NCBI GenBank assembly: GCA_022592435.1
Contig: JABYQS010000115.1
Location: forward strand, 1 to 64,000
Origin: Cerioporus squamosus
Taxonomy: Eukaryota; Basidiomycota; Agaricomycetes; Polyporales; Polyporaceae
DNA: 64,000 nucleotides
Direction of reading: 5' to 3'
The position numbers were made by a program, and so were the translations under genes. Shown piece after piece: positions 44,547-55,684 of the stretch. Position 1 is the first letter of the stretch. Every line of letters starts with the position of its first letter. The notes under the pieces are model-generated. The model was given only the letters and a program-made list of their open reading frames with translations, did no database searches and was not told where the DNA came from.

Positions 44547-45383
44547 AGCCGGTGTAGCTTCCATCCACTTGCCGTATGGACGATCGTCGTAGTCATTCTT
44601 ACTACTGGCAATTCGCCTTCGGACTTCGGACTCGTGATCCTACATATAGACGCTGCGATGACTCTACGATGATCCTTACATTAAGTATCTTGTGTAGTTT
44701 TTGTCGGACTTGTCGTTAAATGATACGTTCGCCGATGTGCCTGAACTCTTCATCATCTGCTTTCCAGAGTCCGGCGTCGAGATGTCTCCGATCCCAGTGC
44801 CAACTTTGTCCCGACAAATCCGGCAATGGAAGCGCCCGAACTTTAAACCGCGACGGCTAAGTGACGCGGCATGTTAAGTAGTTCCTTTCCGCCAACTCGT
44901 TCTCGTGCCTCGATCATATCTGCCGGGCTACCGAAACGCATTTAAGAACTTGGGACACCGATCTCTTCGCTGCAGTAAACTTCTCTGCTCTGCGCAAGAG
45001 CAACACGATCGATCGCCGGATGCTCAAAGGGCGTTGTAACTTGTCACCCATGCGGCGGGCGTATAAAAGCATACAGCTCAGCAGTCACTAGTCACAGACG
45101 GTTCGTGTGCATGCAATAAGTAGTTGTACGCGGTATGGGCCGTCCAGGCACAACAAAGTTATCTTTTCGACATCGCGTATTCCTTTTATCGGCGTGAAAG
45201 TGCTAACAAGTGACAGGCTTGACTCCGCAGCGTGCCTCGCAGGCACCTCCGGGTGATGAAAATATTAAGCTTAATGCGGAGTGAGCCCGCAAAAGTCGCA
45301 AGCTCCTGCTCTCTGCCCACGACGCGACGTTCCTCTCGTCGACCTCTCAGTCCTACGACGGCTCGGTTGCGGCAACTTGAAGG
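44547..45383. other. Interval between the two secreted paralogues
   Basis: About 0.84 kb. A GCGTATAAAAGC TATA-like box lies at 45059-45070, about 315 bp before the next ATG. Nothing else is supportable. Confidence 0.45.
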
Positions 45384-46611
45384 ATGCTCTCCATCATGCG
45401 CACGGCTTATTTTGCGCTCCTTGTGCTGTCTCTGCTGTCTCTGGTATCCGCGGCGTCGCCAACTCGCCGCCGAGAGACGAACGCTCAGCGGCTTGCGCGG
45501 GGCTTGGCACCTGCGCGTCCCAAACGCCTCTACAGTGCCTCTAGGACTAGTGAGTCTTCCCAGTACTTTGTGGAGTACTAGGTTTATTCTAACTCGTGAT
45601 CTCACAGACGCTGCCCGTGCTGCTCCCTCGAATGTCCCGGGCACCGTGTAAGTCGAGGTTAATCGTACTCGTTCGCATCCTCGCTCAAGTCACCTTCTGA
45701 AACGCAGCGACACTGGGGTCATCAAGATCTACTCCGCCGGCACTGACGTGCTGTTGGGCTACGTAGGCAAGTTCGGATTCACGTCCACTCTTGCGAACGC
45801 GTGGCACTACGTGTACACCGTTCCCGAGTCGCCCGGAGATCTTGTGTACATCCCGGACACGGTGAGTCCGAGTCGACGCATGCTCGCGTTATATCCCAGT
45901 CCACGATTGCTCATCGGAAGTCTCTAGACCGGTAACTACTGGATTGGTCCTGTCTCGTACGTCACGCAAGGTCCTTCGGTGACCCTCTCTGCGGCGTAAG
46001 TCATCTGAATGGCGGGACGGCGGGAGAATATTGACCTGGCGGATTTCATTGCAGGGACGCTACGGCCGTGGTCGTAGCGAACAATCAGGGTCGTGCCAGT
46101 GAGTAGACACACCGCGATAGAACTCCCTCGTGACTGACGGGAGAATTCTTCCATTAGCGGCCTTGGGAGCCTCTGAGGGTTCGTATACCGCGGCCTACGG
46201 CGTCGGGTCTTGCTACGCTCAGAACACGGTCGTACGTCGGGCCTTGTTGTTTCCTTGGCTTCTACTGACAGTGCGCACTTGCAGTGGCGCGTCGACGAGA
46301 CTACGCTCCAGATGTTCCCGAACTGGGTCAACACTGATGGCAGTGAGCATTCACGACTCCCATCCTTCGTGTCGAGTATTTGTACTTAACTCTATTTCTT
46401 CCTTCTCCTCCAGCTGTCTCGCCCCAGTACATCCTGACCACGCCTTCGAACGATGAACTAATCTATCTCACTGGCAATAGCGCAGCTTTCCAGGCCGTCC
46501 ATCCTGGCGAGGTTCCTGTGGTACGTACACGGGCTGCCTGTCGTTCAGTCTATGCGGCGAGTATGCTGACGGATGGGATGGTAGGATCTGTACTTCCAGC
46601 TCGACAGCTAG
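45384..46611 (+). CDS. Secreted protein with TNAxRLARGL motif, paralogue 2
   Basis: Nine exons: 45384-45549, 45608-45647, 45708-45861, 45928-45995, 46055-46098, 46158-46231, 46285-46342, 46414-46520, 46585-46611, for 245 residues. A signal peptide (MRTAYFALLVLSLLSLVSA) is followed by RRRETNAQRLARGLAPARP, then GVIKIYSAGTDVLLGYVG, VYTVPESPGDLVYIPDT, GNYWIGPVSYVTQGPSVTL, and a C-terminal DLYFQLDS. The last exon, DLYFQLDS here and DLYYDTVATVSAT in paralogue 1, is homologous. Predicted extracellular, function unknown. Residue identity between the pair is low apart from the signal peptide, the TNA motif and exon junctions, so the duplication is old or the mature part evolves fast. Confidence 0.8.
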
Positions 46612-46738
46612 AGAACGCGCTCCGCCTGTTCGACAGAGTGTCCCTCCTTTGAAAATATCACGTTCATTCCGTACTACCTCCATGGGCGACAATTCCGAAG
46701 TTGAGGAGATCCTCTTCCAGGCGCCCCAGATCTCCAAC

Positions 46739-47856
46739 TCAGACCCCAGATTCTCCTCCGTTATGCTCTAGGAACAGTCCATTGTCGGAAGGCTTGAGGC
46801 CATCGATGAGCTTTATCTGCGCAGATACGGACTGCTCCGGTGTCTCCAGCTCAATCGGGACACCGACATTCTTGTACCAGAGATCGGATAGTTGCTCAAA
46901 CGCGGCATGTATGGAGGGATCGCCTGGCACAAGTACACATCAGCCCCACCACGAGAGCTGGTCAAGTCAAGCGGCGATCGAGGCTCACCATTCTCTCCTA
47001 CCGTGCCGGAGTTGTCGACCAACCCAGGGTTCACAGCGACGACGACGAAGCCCTCGTCCTGCAGCTTGAGTGCGTACTTGGTCGTCGCGATGAGCGCACC
47101 GGCCTTCGCGATCCCGTACGCGGCCATGTCGACTTGGCGGGACTTCCGCACCGTCTTCGGGTCGCCTGAGCCTGTGCTGATCACGACGATCTTCTTCGTG
47201 AGCCCCGTGCGGAGGAGAGGGAGAAAGGCCGTAATGCTGTGTATGACGCCGAGTGTGTTGATTTTAAACTGTGAGGCCGTTCGAGTCAACAGTCAACTCA
47301 GGATCCGAGGTGGACGCTACTGGAGCACACATACAGTGGTGATGAAGTCCGCATCCAGCTCGTCCATGTGTGCGCTGCGGGTAGTGTGTTAGAAGACGTC
47401 TCTGGAGGACGTGAGTACTCGAAACGCACTAGTCCTCGAAGCCCTTAGGATAGCCTCCGCTTCCATGCGTGCAGCACTGTGGATCAGGTAGTCGAGCTTC
47501 CCGCCGGTCACGGCCGCGACCTGCTTGGCAGCTTTCTGTGAATGAAAGTCACAAGCTATTAGCATCATTGGCAGGCGTACAAGTCGTTATGTCGGATAAA
47601 GTACCTCCAGAGATGCATAGTCCGTCACATCGGCTTCGAGAACGTGGACATTCTTCAGATTCTTGACGGCGGCTTGAAGGTGAGTGGACTTGGCGGCGCT
47701 GCGCACGACTGCGAAGACAGTACTGCCGGGTTTCGCTGCCTGGATGAGAAAGTGAATGAACGACACGGCTCGCTCCGACGAGGCTTGACCTACCAGCTGG
47801 CGGACGTATTCGAGTCCGATGCCTCTGGAGGCTCCAATCACCGCGTAGGACGTCAT
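46739..47856 (-). pseudogene. SDR copy C, frameshifted in exon 3
   Basis: Third SDR copy with the same layout: 47856-47794, 47739-47605, 47535-47430, a short exon near 47365, a long exon to about 46987, and the last exon ending at 46739. It keeps GASRGIGLEY and YGIAK (catalytic Tyr and Lys). Exon 3 is 106 nt where copies A and B have 107: in the stretch before KGF the copy lost one base (CCTAAGGG against CCCAGAAGGG in copy B). The frame is therefore broken between the cofactor-binding half and the catalytic half. Copy C shares more with copy A in the last exon (ETPEQSVSAQ, GLKPSDNGLFLEH). Probably a pseudogene, unless the base loss is an assembly fault. Confidence 0.8.
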
Positions 47857-48279
47857 GGAGAGGATTAAAATGAGACTTCTTGTACACCTTTGCCTGGGCG
47901 TCGAGGCATCTTGTATCCCCAGCGAGGGCCGCAATGTGACAATGTCCAGAGTCCTCGCGCGGACATACCTGTGTATGCACGGCACAATCATCCTCGCTGT
48001 CCATGCAAGCGCCGTGGGCAGTAAGTGGACTCCGTCGGCGGTAGCAGATACCAACACGGTAGGGATAGCGGCGTTTCGGACGGGCGAAAAGTCGAGCCAT
48101 ATACGCCGCCCGAGCATACCTTTTGTCTTATTGCACAGCGCGACCGGCCGAAATGTATCATTCTTGCATGAAACCAGAGGAGAGTCGACTGAAAGCCAAC
48201 CTCACGCGGCCCCGTTTCGCCATTGGCAATGGCATGCCTTCCCGTCTGAAATTGCCGGAAGGCCTGTCGTGCAAGACGT
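47857..48279. other. Upstream region of SDR copy C
   Basis: No gene. Unlike copies A and B, the palindromic tandem repeat is not next to the gene; a decayed single unit lies further out at about 48280-48375. Confidence 0.5.
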
Positions 48280-48375
48280 TTGCGTACGAGACGTCGCTAT
48301 CAGTGATCCCCCGACTCACCGGCGGGGGAATACAAGTGTGCGTCGTAGGAGAGGCAGAGCTGAGAGCAAACCGAC
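48280..48375. repeat. Decayed single unit of the SDR promoter repeat
   Basis: Reads CGTACGAGACGTCGCTAT, then a damaged palindrome CCGACTCACCGGCGGG, then ACAAGTGTGCG and GCAGAGCTGAGAGC. These match, in order, the blocks of the repeat upstream of SDR copy B, with substitutions inside the palindrome. Confidence 0.6.
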
Positions 48376-48479
48376 AGTATAAGATTTAATCAGGAGACGT
48401 GCATGCATCGCTACTAGCAGAAGACTAGACGTCTTGCTTGACTTGATAGGTGCGGGAGGTCGTAATATGGTGAGCGAGT

Positions 48480-48880
48480 CAAGGATCTGAGAACGGCCGT
48501 CTCACGGAGATAGAGCCTCGGACGCGCATCACCACGTCGAACAGAGGACAGTCGGAGGGCAGAGGATGCTGTGTTCGGGATGGGTTGCGATGAACGGTAA
48601 CTGGACATGGTTTCACCAGATAATTCCAAACCACAATTCATCATCGCAAACCCTCAGCAATAGCAGACTAACACGTACGTTCTCGAGACCAAAGCGCTTC
48701 GCGTCCGCAGCAGAGACGATGGGAGCCTACTCTACGACGGCGGGGACGGGGGTAGCGGCCCCTTAGCTTGTTCCAAGCGATGTCCATTTTCCAATGGCCA
48801 TGCTGAGTCGGGCCTCAAGAGCAGCGTCTTGAGCTGGCGGGCGGGCGGAAAGGCGTCCAGGACGAGCAGCGGCCCGGGGA
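48480..48880 (-). pseudogene. Truncated copy of the deubiquitinase 5' end
   Basis: Minus-strand copy of the leader, exon 1, intron 1, exon 2 and the first 120 or so bases of intron 2 of the gene at 32819. The ATG at 48801 opens MAIGKWTSLGTS and then hits TAA at codon 13. Exon 1 continues recognisably (CCCCCGTCCCCGCCGTCGTAGAG), as does the intron 1 donor GTACGTGT. Exon 2 reads TTTGGAATTATCTG in place of TTCGGAAATACCTG. There is no catalytic domain, so it cannot make a protease. Confidence 0.88.
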
Positions 48881-48939
48881 GGAAGAGGAGGGGGCCTCTC
48901 GGCACTCCGAGATACTCAGTAGTCAAGCTCAAACTGCAT

Positions 48940-49013
48940 GGGTCGGTGGCGTAGTTGGTTATCGCATCTGTCTAACACACAGAAGGTCCTCAGTTCGAAC
49001 CTGGGCCGACTCA
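48940..49013 (+). tRNA. tRNA-Val (anticodon AAC)
   Basis: 74 nt, identical to the minus-strand gene at 32157-32230, with a complete cloverleaf and no intron. It lies about 60-140 bp from the start of the truncated deubiquitinase copy and diverges from it, the same relative arrangement as at 32 kb but inverted and closer. Confidence 0.95.
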
Positions 49014-49316
49014 TAAATCGTCGCCAAGTATGTTTTTTCCGGTTTAACCTCTCAGGTTCTCAAGATCTCACATTTTGCAGTAGTGTATGCAGATATGCTA
49101 CCAGTTGCCAACTTACCAAGGCCCACGTTCGACTCGTTGTCGACTCATGCCAATCTCCCTTCCGTCTCTTCTATCCTTCTAGTCCGAGTCGGACTGACAA
49201 GCTGCCAGAAGCAACTCGAATTCGTGAACTGCATCTGCATCGTACATGCTACCCAGTCTCTCGTCAGTCGGCCCGTCTCGCAACGTACCACTGCGTTGCC
49301 CAGCGTTCTCTCTTCT
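49014..49316. other. Interval between tRNA-Val and the LysM gene
   Basis: No gene is supportable. Contains the 3' flanks of both neighbours. Confidence 0.4.
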
Positions 49317-49977
49317 TCAAGCCGTCGACGTCGAGGCGACCGTCGTAGTCGTAGTCGTTGGAGGGACGACAATCACGTCGTCCGCAGTGCACAGGACCTG
49401 CATTGTGAACGGACGAACATTCAGCGTTGGGGGCCAGCTACATGTCCATATGGAAGAACTTGAACGATGCACTAACCTCGCCGGGGTAGATGTTGCTGCA
49501 CTGGCTGTCGACGTTCGGGTTGTTCGCGAGGATGATGTCAAACGTGGTCCCCGTGCTCTCGGCGATCGCCTCGCAGCTGTCCCCGGCCTGGACGACGTGC
49601 GTGACTTGGCAGTCTTGCCCTCTGATGCCGAGGCACAGCACCTGTGTTCGACAGCAGAGCGTCAGCGCGAATGTGCGAGGAGAGGATGGGAGGGACACGA
49701 ACTTCGCCGACGAAGAGGTTGTCGCACGCGGGGTCGATCTTGTCCTTGTTCACGGTCGCGAGCTGGTACGTCGACACGCTCGTCTTGGCGGAGATGCCGT
49801 CGCAGAAGTCGCCGGGGACGACGGTGTAGTTGCGCGCGCAGTTGGGCTCCTGGGCGCGCACTGCCGAGTAGTAGAAGTGGTGGTCAGCACCGTGCGCCCC
49901 AACACAATCGAGAGGATGATCCCACCGGTGAATGCGACGGCGGCGAGGACGAGGGCGAAGGCGGAGTTGGCGAACAT
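49317..49977 (-). CDS. Small secreted protein with two LysM domains
   Basis: Four exons (49977-49926, 49860-49703, 49641-49477, 49397-49317) give 151 residues in phase. A signal peptide MFANSAFALVLAAVAFT is followed by LysM 1 (CARNYTVVPGDFCDGISA, then VNKDKIDPACDNLFVGE) and LysM 2 (CQVTHVVQAGDSCEAIAE, then ILANNPNVDSQCSNIYPGE). Each has the Cys spacing of fungal LysM domains, and introns fall exactly after each GE boundary. A Thr-rich tail ends the protein. LysM domains bind chitin or other N-acetylglucosamine polymers. In fungi such catalytic-domain-free proteins bind the cell wall or shield chitin from a host; in a wood decayer the role is unknown. Confidence 0.88.
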
Positions 49978-51766
49978 TGTGGGTTGAACGAGAGAGGCGA
50001 AGGCACTGCAAGCTCGAGGAGAGTGGAGCAGTGAGGATCCAACGTCGTGCTGAGCTTCCTTTTAACCATCCCCTGAGGAGTGAAAGCGCCGCGCTGCCGA
50101 CATCATGCCTACGTCGTGTCTGCTGTTTGCGGCCTGGATGACTCGCAGTGGGTACCATCACGTCGCTCGTCGGACTGGGACCCTCTGAGAACGCGCGACT
50201 CGACACGCGAAGTAACGCTGGGGCGATGCTTCCCGCCAGCGTGCGTCGGGAGGTTTGTTCGGGACCGGCGAGCGGTGATGCGAGGCGCTGCATGTGAACT
50301 TCCCCTTGTATACCGCACGGGCCAGGGTGCTCGAGGCGCGTACCTTGAATCTGATATCCGTCCGCACGAGAAAGATGTGGAGAGACCGAGCGCTGGAAGT
50401 CGACTATGGAGGCGGTCAGATCTGTCATAAGGTGTCATACTAAGTATCCGAAAGATCACAGCACCTGCAGAGCAATGAGCATACTGCCTCCGACGGACGT
50501 AGATCGCAGACCGTAAGTCGCCGACGTCGCGGATTGGCCTGTCAAAAACGACCGGTGAACATGGCCGAGGCGAGAACCGAAGCAGAGGAGGCTAGTATAG
50601 AGATCAGCATCCTGGCGGCTGACAGCGTCTCAAGAATACGCCGAGTCGAGTCAACTGCGCTGAGAGTCAGAAGACGTACGTAGCAGGATGCGCCGTTGAA
50701 GGGTTCCCGCGCGTCCTGCCTTGGATGGTGCCTCGGGCAGGCGGTGTTGCTGGTGACTCTGACGGTCCCACGCCGGGTTAGAAGAGCGGGCGCAGTCGGT
50801 AATTTCCAAAGGCGGTAGCGTCGGCGTCCGCGCCCAAAGCACCCATTGAATCTGGACCAGCTCTAGACTGAGTCCGAGGGAAGAACAGAGGGGGGACAGG
50901 TTGCTGAGCCAGGCACAGAACCTGCTGTGAGTCACCATAGGTAGATGGGAGCCGCGAGCTCGAGGTCAGAGTTGGTTCCTTGCGGTTGACTTACATAGGG
51001 CTAGAAGAAGCGGGTGAGATGTCGAGGGCAAGTCTGCATGTATATGCACATCATAAGCGTTCTTGGCGCCCCGCAGGACTGCTATTTTGCCAATGGATGG
51101 TTCGGTTGTCGCTGACACTGGACAGCACGTCAGTCTGTGCAAGCGTCCGGAATACCGCTAGCCCAGCATTGCACGACGTGTTGTTGGTTCACAAGTAACG
51201 TGGTTTTGAGATAGATACAGTATAAGGGTCGGTGGCCAATCGGTGGCGGCCGTATACTTAACCGCGGAGGTCTGCAGTGTGTACTTACCGCTAGGATGAT
51301 CGTTCAGGCGCGACGGCACCTTGGGGCTCATTCTCCGCGGAGCTTCGCCAGGCAGGTCGCGGAGATGCTTTTCTGGTCCAACAAGCGTCCACACTTGTAC
51401 GCGAGGCTAGAAGAACCGCTTCCTTGACAAATATCGGCGCCTTGGTGAGCATGATGAGTAGCAGCAGTTTGCAAGTGCAAGACGGAGTGCAGCGAACATC
51501 CAAGCATGTTCGACGATGCGACTTGAGTCCGGGCGGCAGGCGGAAGATGGTAGCCGAGATGCCGCAGAGAGCAGGAACAGTTGCGGTGCTGACATAAGAT
51601 GAGGTCATCGCAGAAGGGACAGCATCCGCTCGAGGTTCGCACACAGCTCAACCATGCTCGCTCTTCCCCGCTCACGGCACCTCGCCTTCCGTCTCCATCG
51701 TCGTCGTCCGCCCTCTCCTCGCCGTCTGCCACGTCCCTGAACGCGTCTCATCCGTCTTCGTCCCCC
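49978..51766. other. 1.8-kb gene-poor stretch upstream of two divergent genes
   Basis: Flanked by the divergent LysM (-) and histidine kinase (+) starts, so it holds both promoters. Open frames here lack coding character, and no repeat or RNA is evident. Confidence 0.45.
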
Positions 51767-54700
51767 ATGGACGACGCGCGCCTCGAGCGCAAGGTCACTC
51801 CCCAATGGGCTCCCGAAGTGCGTATTCTTTTGACTGCGCAAGCGTGCGCGTTTCGTTAAAGTCTTGTCCGCCAGCTCGTCGTCCTTTCCTACATCATTTC
51901 ATGGCTGGGAGCGTACACCAGCACGCAGATCATGATCCATGCCAAGTACACCTCAAGAGCGGGTTTGAAGTGGGTGTGGACGTTCTGTGCCAGTATCGCG
52001 TTCGGGTTCTGTGCTATTTGGTCTATGCACTTCGGTGAGTACCCGTCTTGCCTCCGGCGCATCAACGCTCGGTTGTATAGCCATCTACTGTTCAGATGTG
52101 CCGCTTATCCTCGGTGACTGCTGGCTCACTGGCGCTGGTGTATATACCAACGTGTAGGCACTTGCTCACGTATTCCCTTACAGTGGGGATGCTCGCATGC
52201 CGCCTGGACGTTGACGTCAGCTTCAACGTCTTCTTGACAATTTTGTCCGCCGTCATCGCGGTCTTGTTCACGTTCGCTGCCTTGGCGAGCCCATATGCAT
52301 CCGAGGCGATCGACAACTCTACGCCGATGCGGACACTTTCAAGGTGGAACAGCGAGGTATGCTCCGGGGTAGTCAGTTTCTTCACCCCAAGGAAGCTCCA
52401 CGACCCGGAGGCTGGCTATGCCCCGCTGCATACGTCCGACCCTGACGAAAGAACGGCTGCTTCCGGAGGGGACGAAATCCCGGAGGAGGAAGACAACTCC
52501 GAAGGGAGCAGCGATGAGGTTGACGTCGATGATGGGCCTTCTCCTCGTTTACCGTATGCGCCCAGAGCACCCATATCCTCGCCGGCCCGAGGTAGCCCAT
52601 CCCGCACCTCGGCAGACCGTCGCCGGGCGTCCTTCTCACTCGAAAATAACCCTCACAGACGCACTCGTTCTCCGATCAAGGCGGCGCGCCAACGTCTCCT
52701 GCAACGAGCGTTGGGAGGCGCTACATCTGGTACCTCAACGCCGAGTTCCTCGACGTCAAGCTCGGAGGACTCATCGTTTATGCGGAGCCTATCAGGTACG
52801 ACGCTAGCTACGTCCGCTACCTCGTCGTCGAGCTCGTGGGGCGAGCCGTTGCGCGCAGGTCTCAGCCGGGAGGCGCGTCTCCGGATCAAGGCCAGGGCGA
52901 AGGAACGTCCACTGCCCGAGTTTGGCTGGCGGTATTGGCTCAAGCAGCACTACAAGACTATCAGCGTCTTCCTCTTCGTTCGTGCGGCCATCTGGGCAGC
53001 CGCGATTGTCTTCATGCACTACTGTGGTACGTTGCAATCTGCTCTGCACGCGCTTCTACTCACATTTTCCAGGTATGTGGGCGATGATCCTCCCGAGGGA
53101 CGCATTACATGGGATCTGCGCATCGTCGCGCTGTCGTACGTTGTCGCGTTTTTGGTGTGCTTCGTGGGGTCCATGTTCATGGTACACATGGAGTCGCACA
53201 TCACGCGTCAAATGATCTTCAGTACCATAGCTGCCCTCGGATGCTGCTCCATGCACTACACAGGTACGCATCGCTGGTGCATCTGGGTGGCAAGTCACTC
53301 ATGCAGATTGCTATTTCACAGGAATGGCTGCAGCTACCTTCTACACGTACATGCCACCGTCTCCCACGGCCGGCTATCCCGCCTTCCTGCCGTTCACTAT
53401 TGTCGGCATTGCCGTCTCGGTATGCGTGGTGTCCAACGCTATCCTCGCACACGCGGCGGTCACGGCACGGAACCGGATGGCGGAGATGATTCTGACGAAG
53501 CGCAGGCTGTGGAGAATCATGGCGGAGAAGGAGGCCGCCGAACAAGCTATAGAGCTGAAGCAGCAGTTCATCTCCGTGGCAAGCCATGAGGTATGTGCCC
53601 CCAAGTTTCTGGTGACGTCGCGGCCTAGACTGACTATGTGCGCGAAAATGAGATTCGAACGCCGCTGCATACCGTCAATGGCTACTGCGAGCTGCTGGCG
53701 CGCACGGACTTGACGGAGGAGCAGTCGCTGTATGTCACCAGTATACAGCAGGCGTGTCATGCTATCAACGTTATCGCTGGGAACGTCTTGGGTGAGTGAC
53801 GACGCTCTGGTACTTCGCGACCCTTTTGATCAACTCGCCAATTATTACCTACAGACTTCAGCAAGCTCGATCGGAACAACGTGGAGCTGTCCGCACGACC
53901 CGTACATATGGAGGTCCGCAAGATGGTGGAGGACATTGCGAAGATCACCGAGGCCCGTGGCGTCCAGCCTGGGGCTCCTGGTGTCGACGTCATCGTCTGG
54001 ATAGCAACCGACGTACCGCACGCTGTTTACCTTGACGAAACTTATGCATTCCGGGTATGTGGCATCCTCACTCTGCCGGCCCTATTCAAGCTAATAGCCG
54101 TCATTCCAGATTCTCATGAATGTGAGTGCTCACGTGTGGTACACACGCACCTTCTGACCCGTTCCTCTGCAGCTGTTGTCCAACGCCCAAAAATTCACCG
54201 AGCAGGGTTACATCTGCTTGTCTGTTTCCATGGGCGCCCCGACCCAGCTACGTATCGAGGTCTCCGACACTGGCTGTGGGATACCAAAGAGCTTCCGCGC
54301 GGGGCTCTTCGAGCCGTTTCGGCAAGCTGACACGTCGCTCACCCACACACGCCAAGGCACTGGGCTTGGGCTGAGCATCGTCAAGCATCTCGTCCAGCGG
54401 ATGTCGGGCACGGTAGACGTCGAGTCCATCGAGGGCGAGGGCAGCACATTCATAGTTCAGCTTCCCGTCGCACTGCCTTCTCGCTCGCCGTCGCCAACAG
54501 AGGGCCAAGATCCTATGCAAGCTGCGGCGAAAAGACACAGCCCGCCGCAGCCTGCGGCGAAACGAATCCGGGTTGTGTATCGGAACCTGCGTTCGCAGGA
54601 GCAGTACATGAAGCTTTGGTCGCTGTACGGGTACAAGGCTGTCTCGGGATCCCCTCAGTCCTCCGCGCAAGAGCTCGCCAAGGACGTCGATACGATCTGG

Positions 54701-55684
54701 ACGGACACGGAGACAGTGTCACAGTCTCCTGCGCTCCGGAGCTTGATGGGTTCCCCTCAGTCCATCTCCGTGACGCTGTTCATTGTGCACACCGATGCGC
54801 GCGACCTCTCACCGCTCGAGCCCGAGCTGAACGAGGGCAGAACGTCGTGCTTGTCAAGCGCCCCGTCATCATGCACACCGTGATGGAGTGGATCGAGAGC
54901 CCGGACGAGCGTATGGGCGCACACACCAAGCACAACAAGGTCCGGTTCGCGTTGCCTACGGACGACTCGGAATTTCAGCCCCGAGTGCGGCCCCCTCGTC
55001 TTCGTCTATCAAGGAAAAGCAACCGTCGCGCTGGGAACATGACGCGAGTGCGCACGATGGAGAGGAGCATATTCCACTCTCGCCTGTGAGGAGCACAACT
55101 GCTGAAACGTTGCCGGAGAAGCCGCGGGTTCTGGTGGTCGAGGATAACTTGGTAAGTTCGTACACATCTTTTCGGCGGAGTGCTCTGCTGACAATTTGCA
55201 CTCAGGTCAACCAGCGTCTGGGGTGCCGGCTGCTGGAGAAGCTGGGCTATGACGTTACGACTGCGAACGATGGCTTACAAGCCATCGACGCCATCCGCCG
55301 GTCGTACTTCGTCTGCTGTCTGATGGACTGCCAAATGCCGAGTGAGTTATTCCTGTCTTCTGCAGCATTGCGCCCGCTGAGCGTACTTTCGTCTTGTTAG
55401 CACTTGATGGCTTCGAGGCGACAAAACGAATACGTGAGCTGGAGCAGAGCGGTGAACTTCCTGACCACCTGCCCATCATCGCTCTCACCGCGAACGTCAC
55501 GCAGGAGAGCGAGGGTGAGTGCCGGGCGGCGGGGATGGACCACTTCTTGCCGAAGCCGTTGAAGATGACTGGTGAGTCCTCCCGTGCGTCGTCTCTTCGT
55601 ATGCGGTTAGCTGACTTCCAACGTGCCTCTGATGCAGACCTTGAAGAGACACTGCGTAGGTTGAGACGGACGCCACGTTCTTAG
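51767..55684 (+). CDS. MHYT-domain hybrid histidine kinase (frame broken in exon 9)
   Basis: Exons 51767-51817, 51875-52034, 52184-53263, 53322-53590, 53653-53791, 53855-54054, 54110-54121, 54173-55151, 55206-55341, 55401-55571, 55638-55684. An N-terminal MHYT membrane sensor (WSMHFVGMLA, FMHYCG, SMHYTGMAA, multiple spans) holds a Ser-rich loop. Then HisKA (SHEIRTPLHTVNGYCELL, His phosphoacceptor), HATPase (LMNLLSNAQKFT, DTGCGI, GTGLGLSIVK) and a receiver (VLVVEDN, LMDCQMPTLDGFEA, ALTANV, LPKPLK). About 1081 residues. MHYT is proposed to sense O2, CO or NO through metal. Exon 9 is 979 nt, two short of phase: the frame slips at the GAGGGCAGAAC near 54838 and at the TTT near 54973. Either introns are unrecognised or bases are missing. 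Exon 8 is only 12 nt. Confidence 0.85.

Noticed and set aside
49246..50034. 262-codon plus-strand ORF
   Set aside because: Antisense to the LysM gene, whose four exons and two LysM domains are much better supported.
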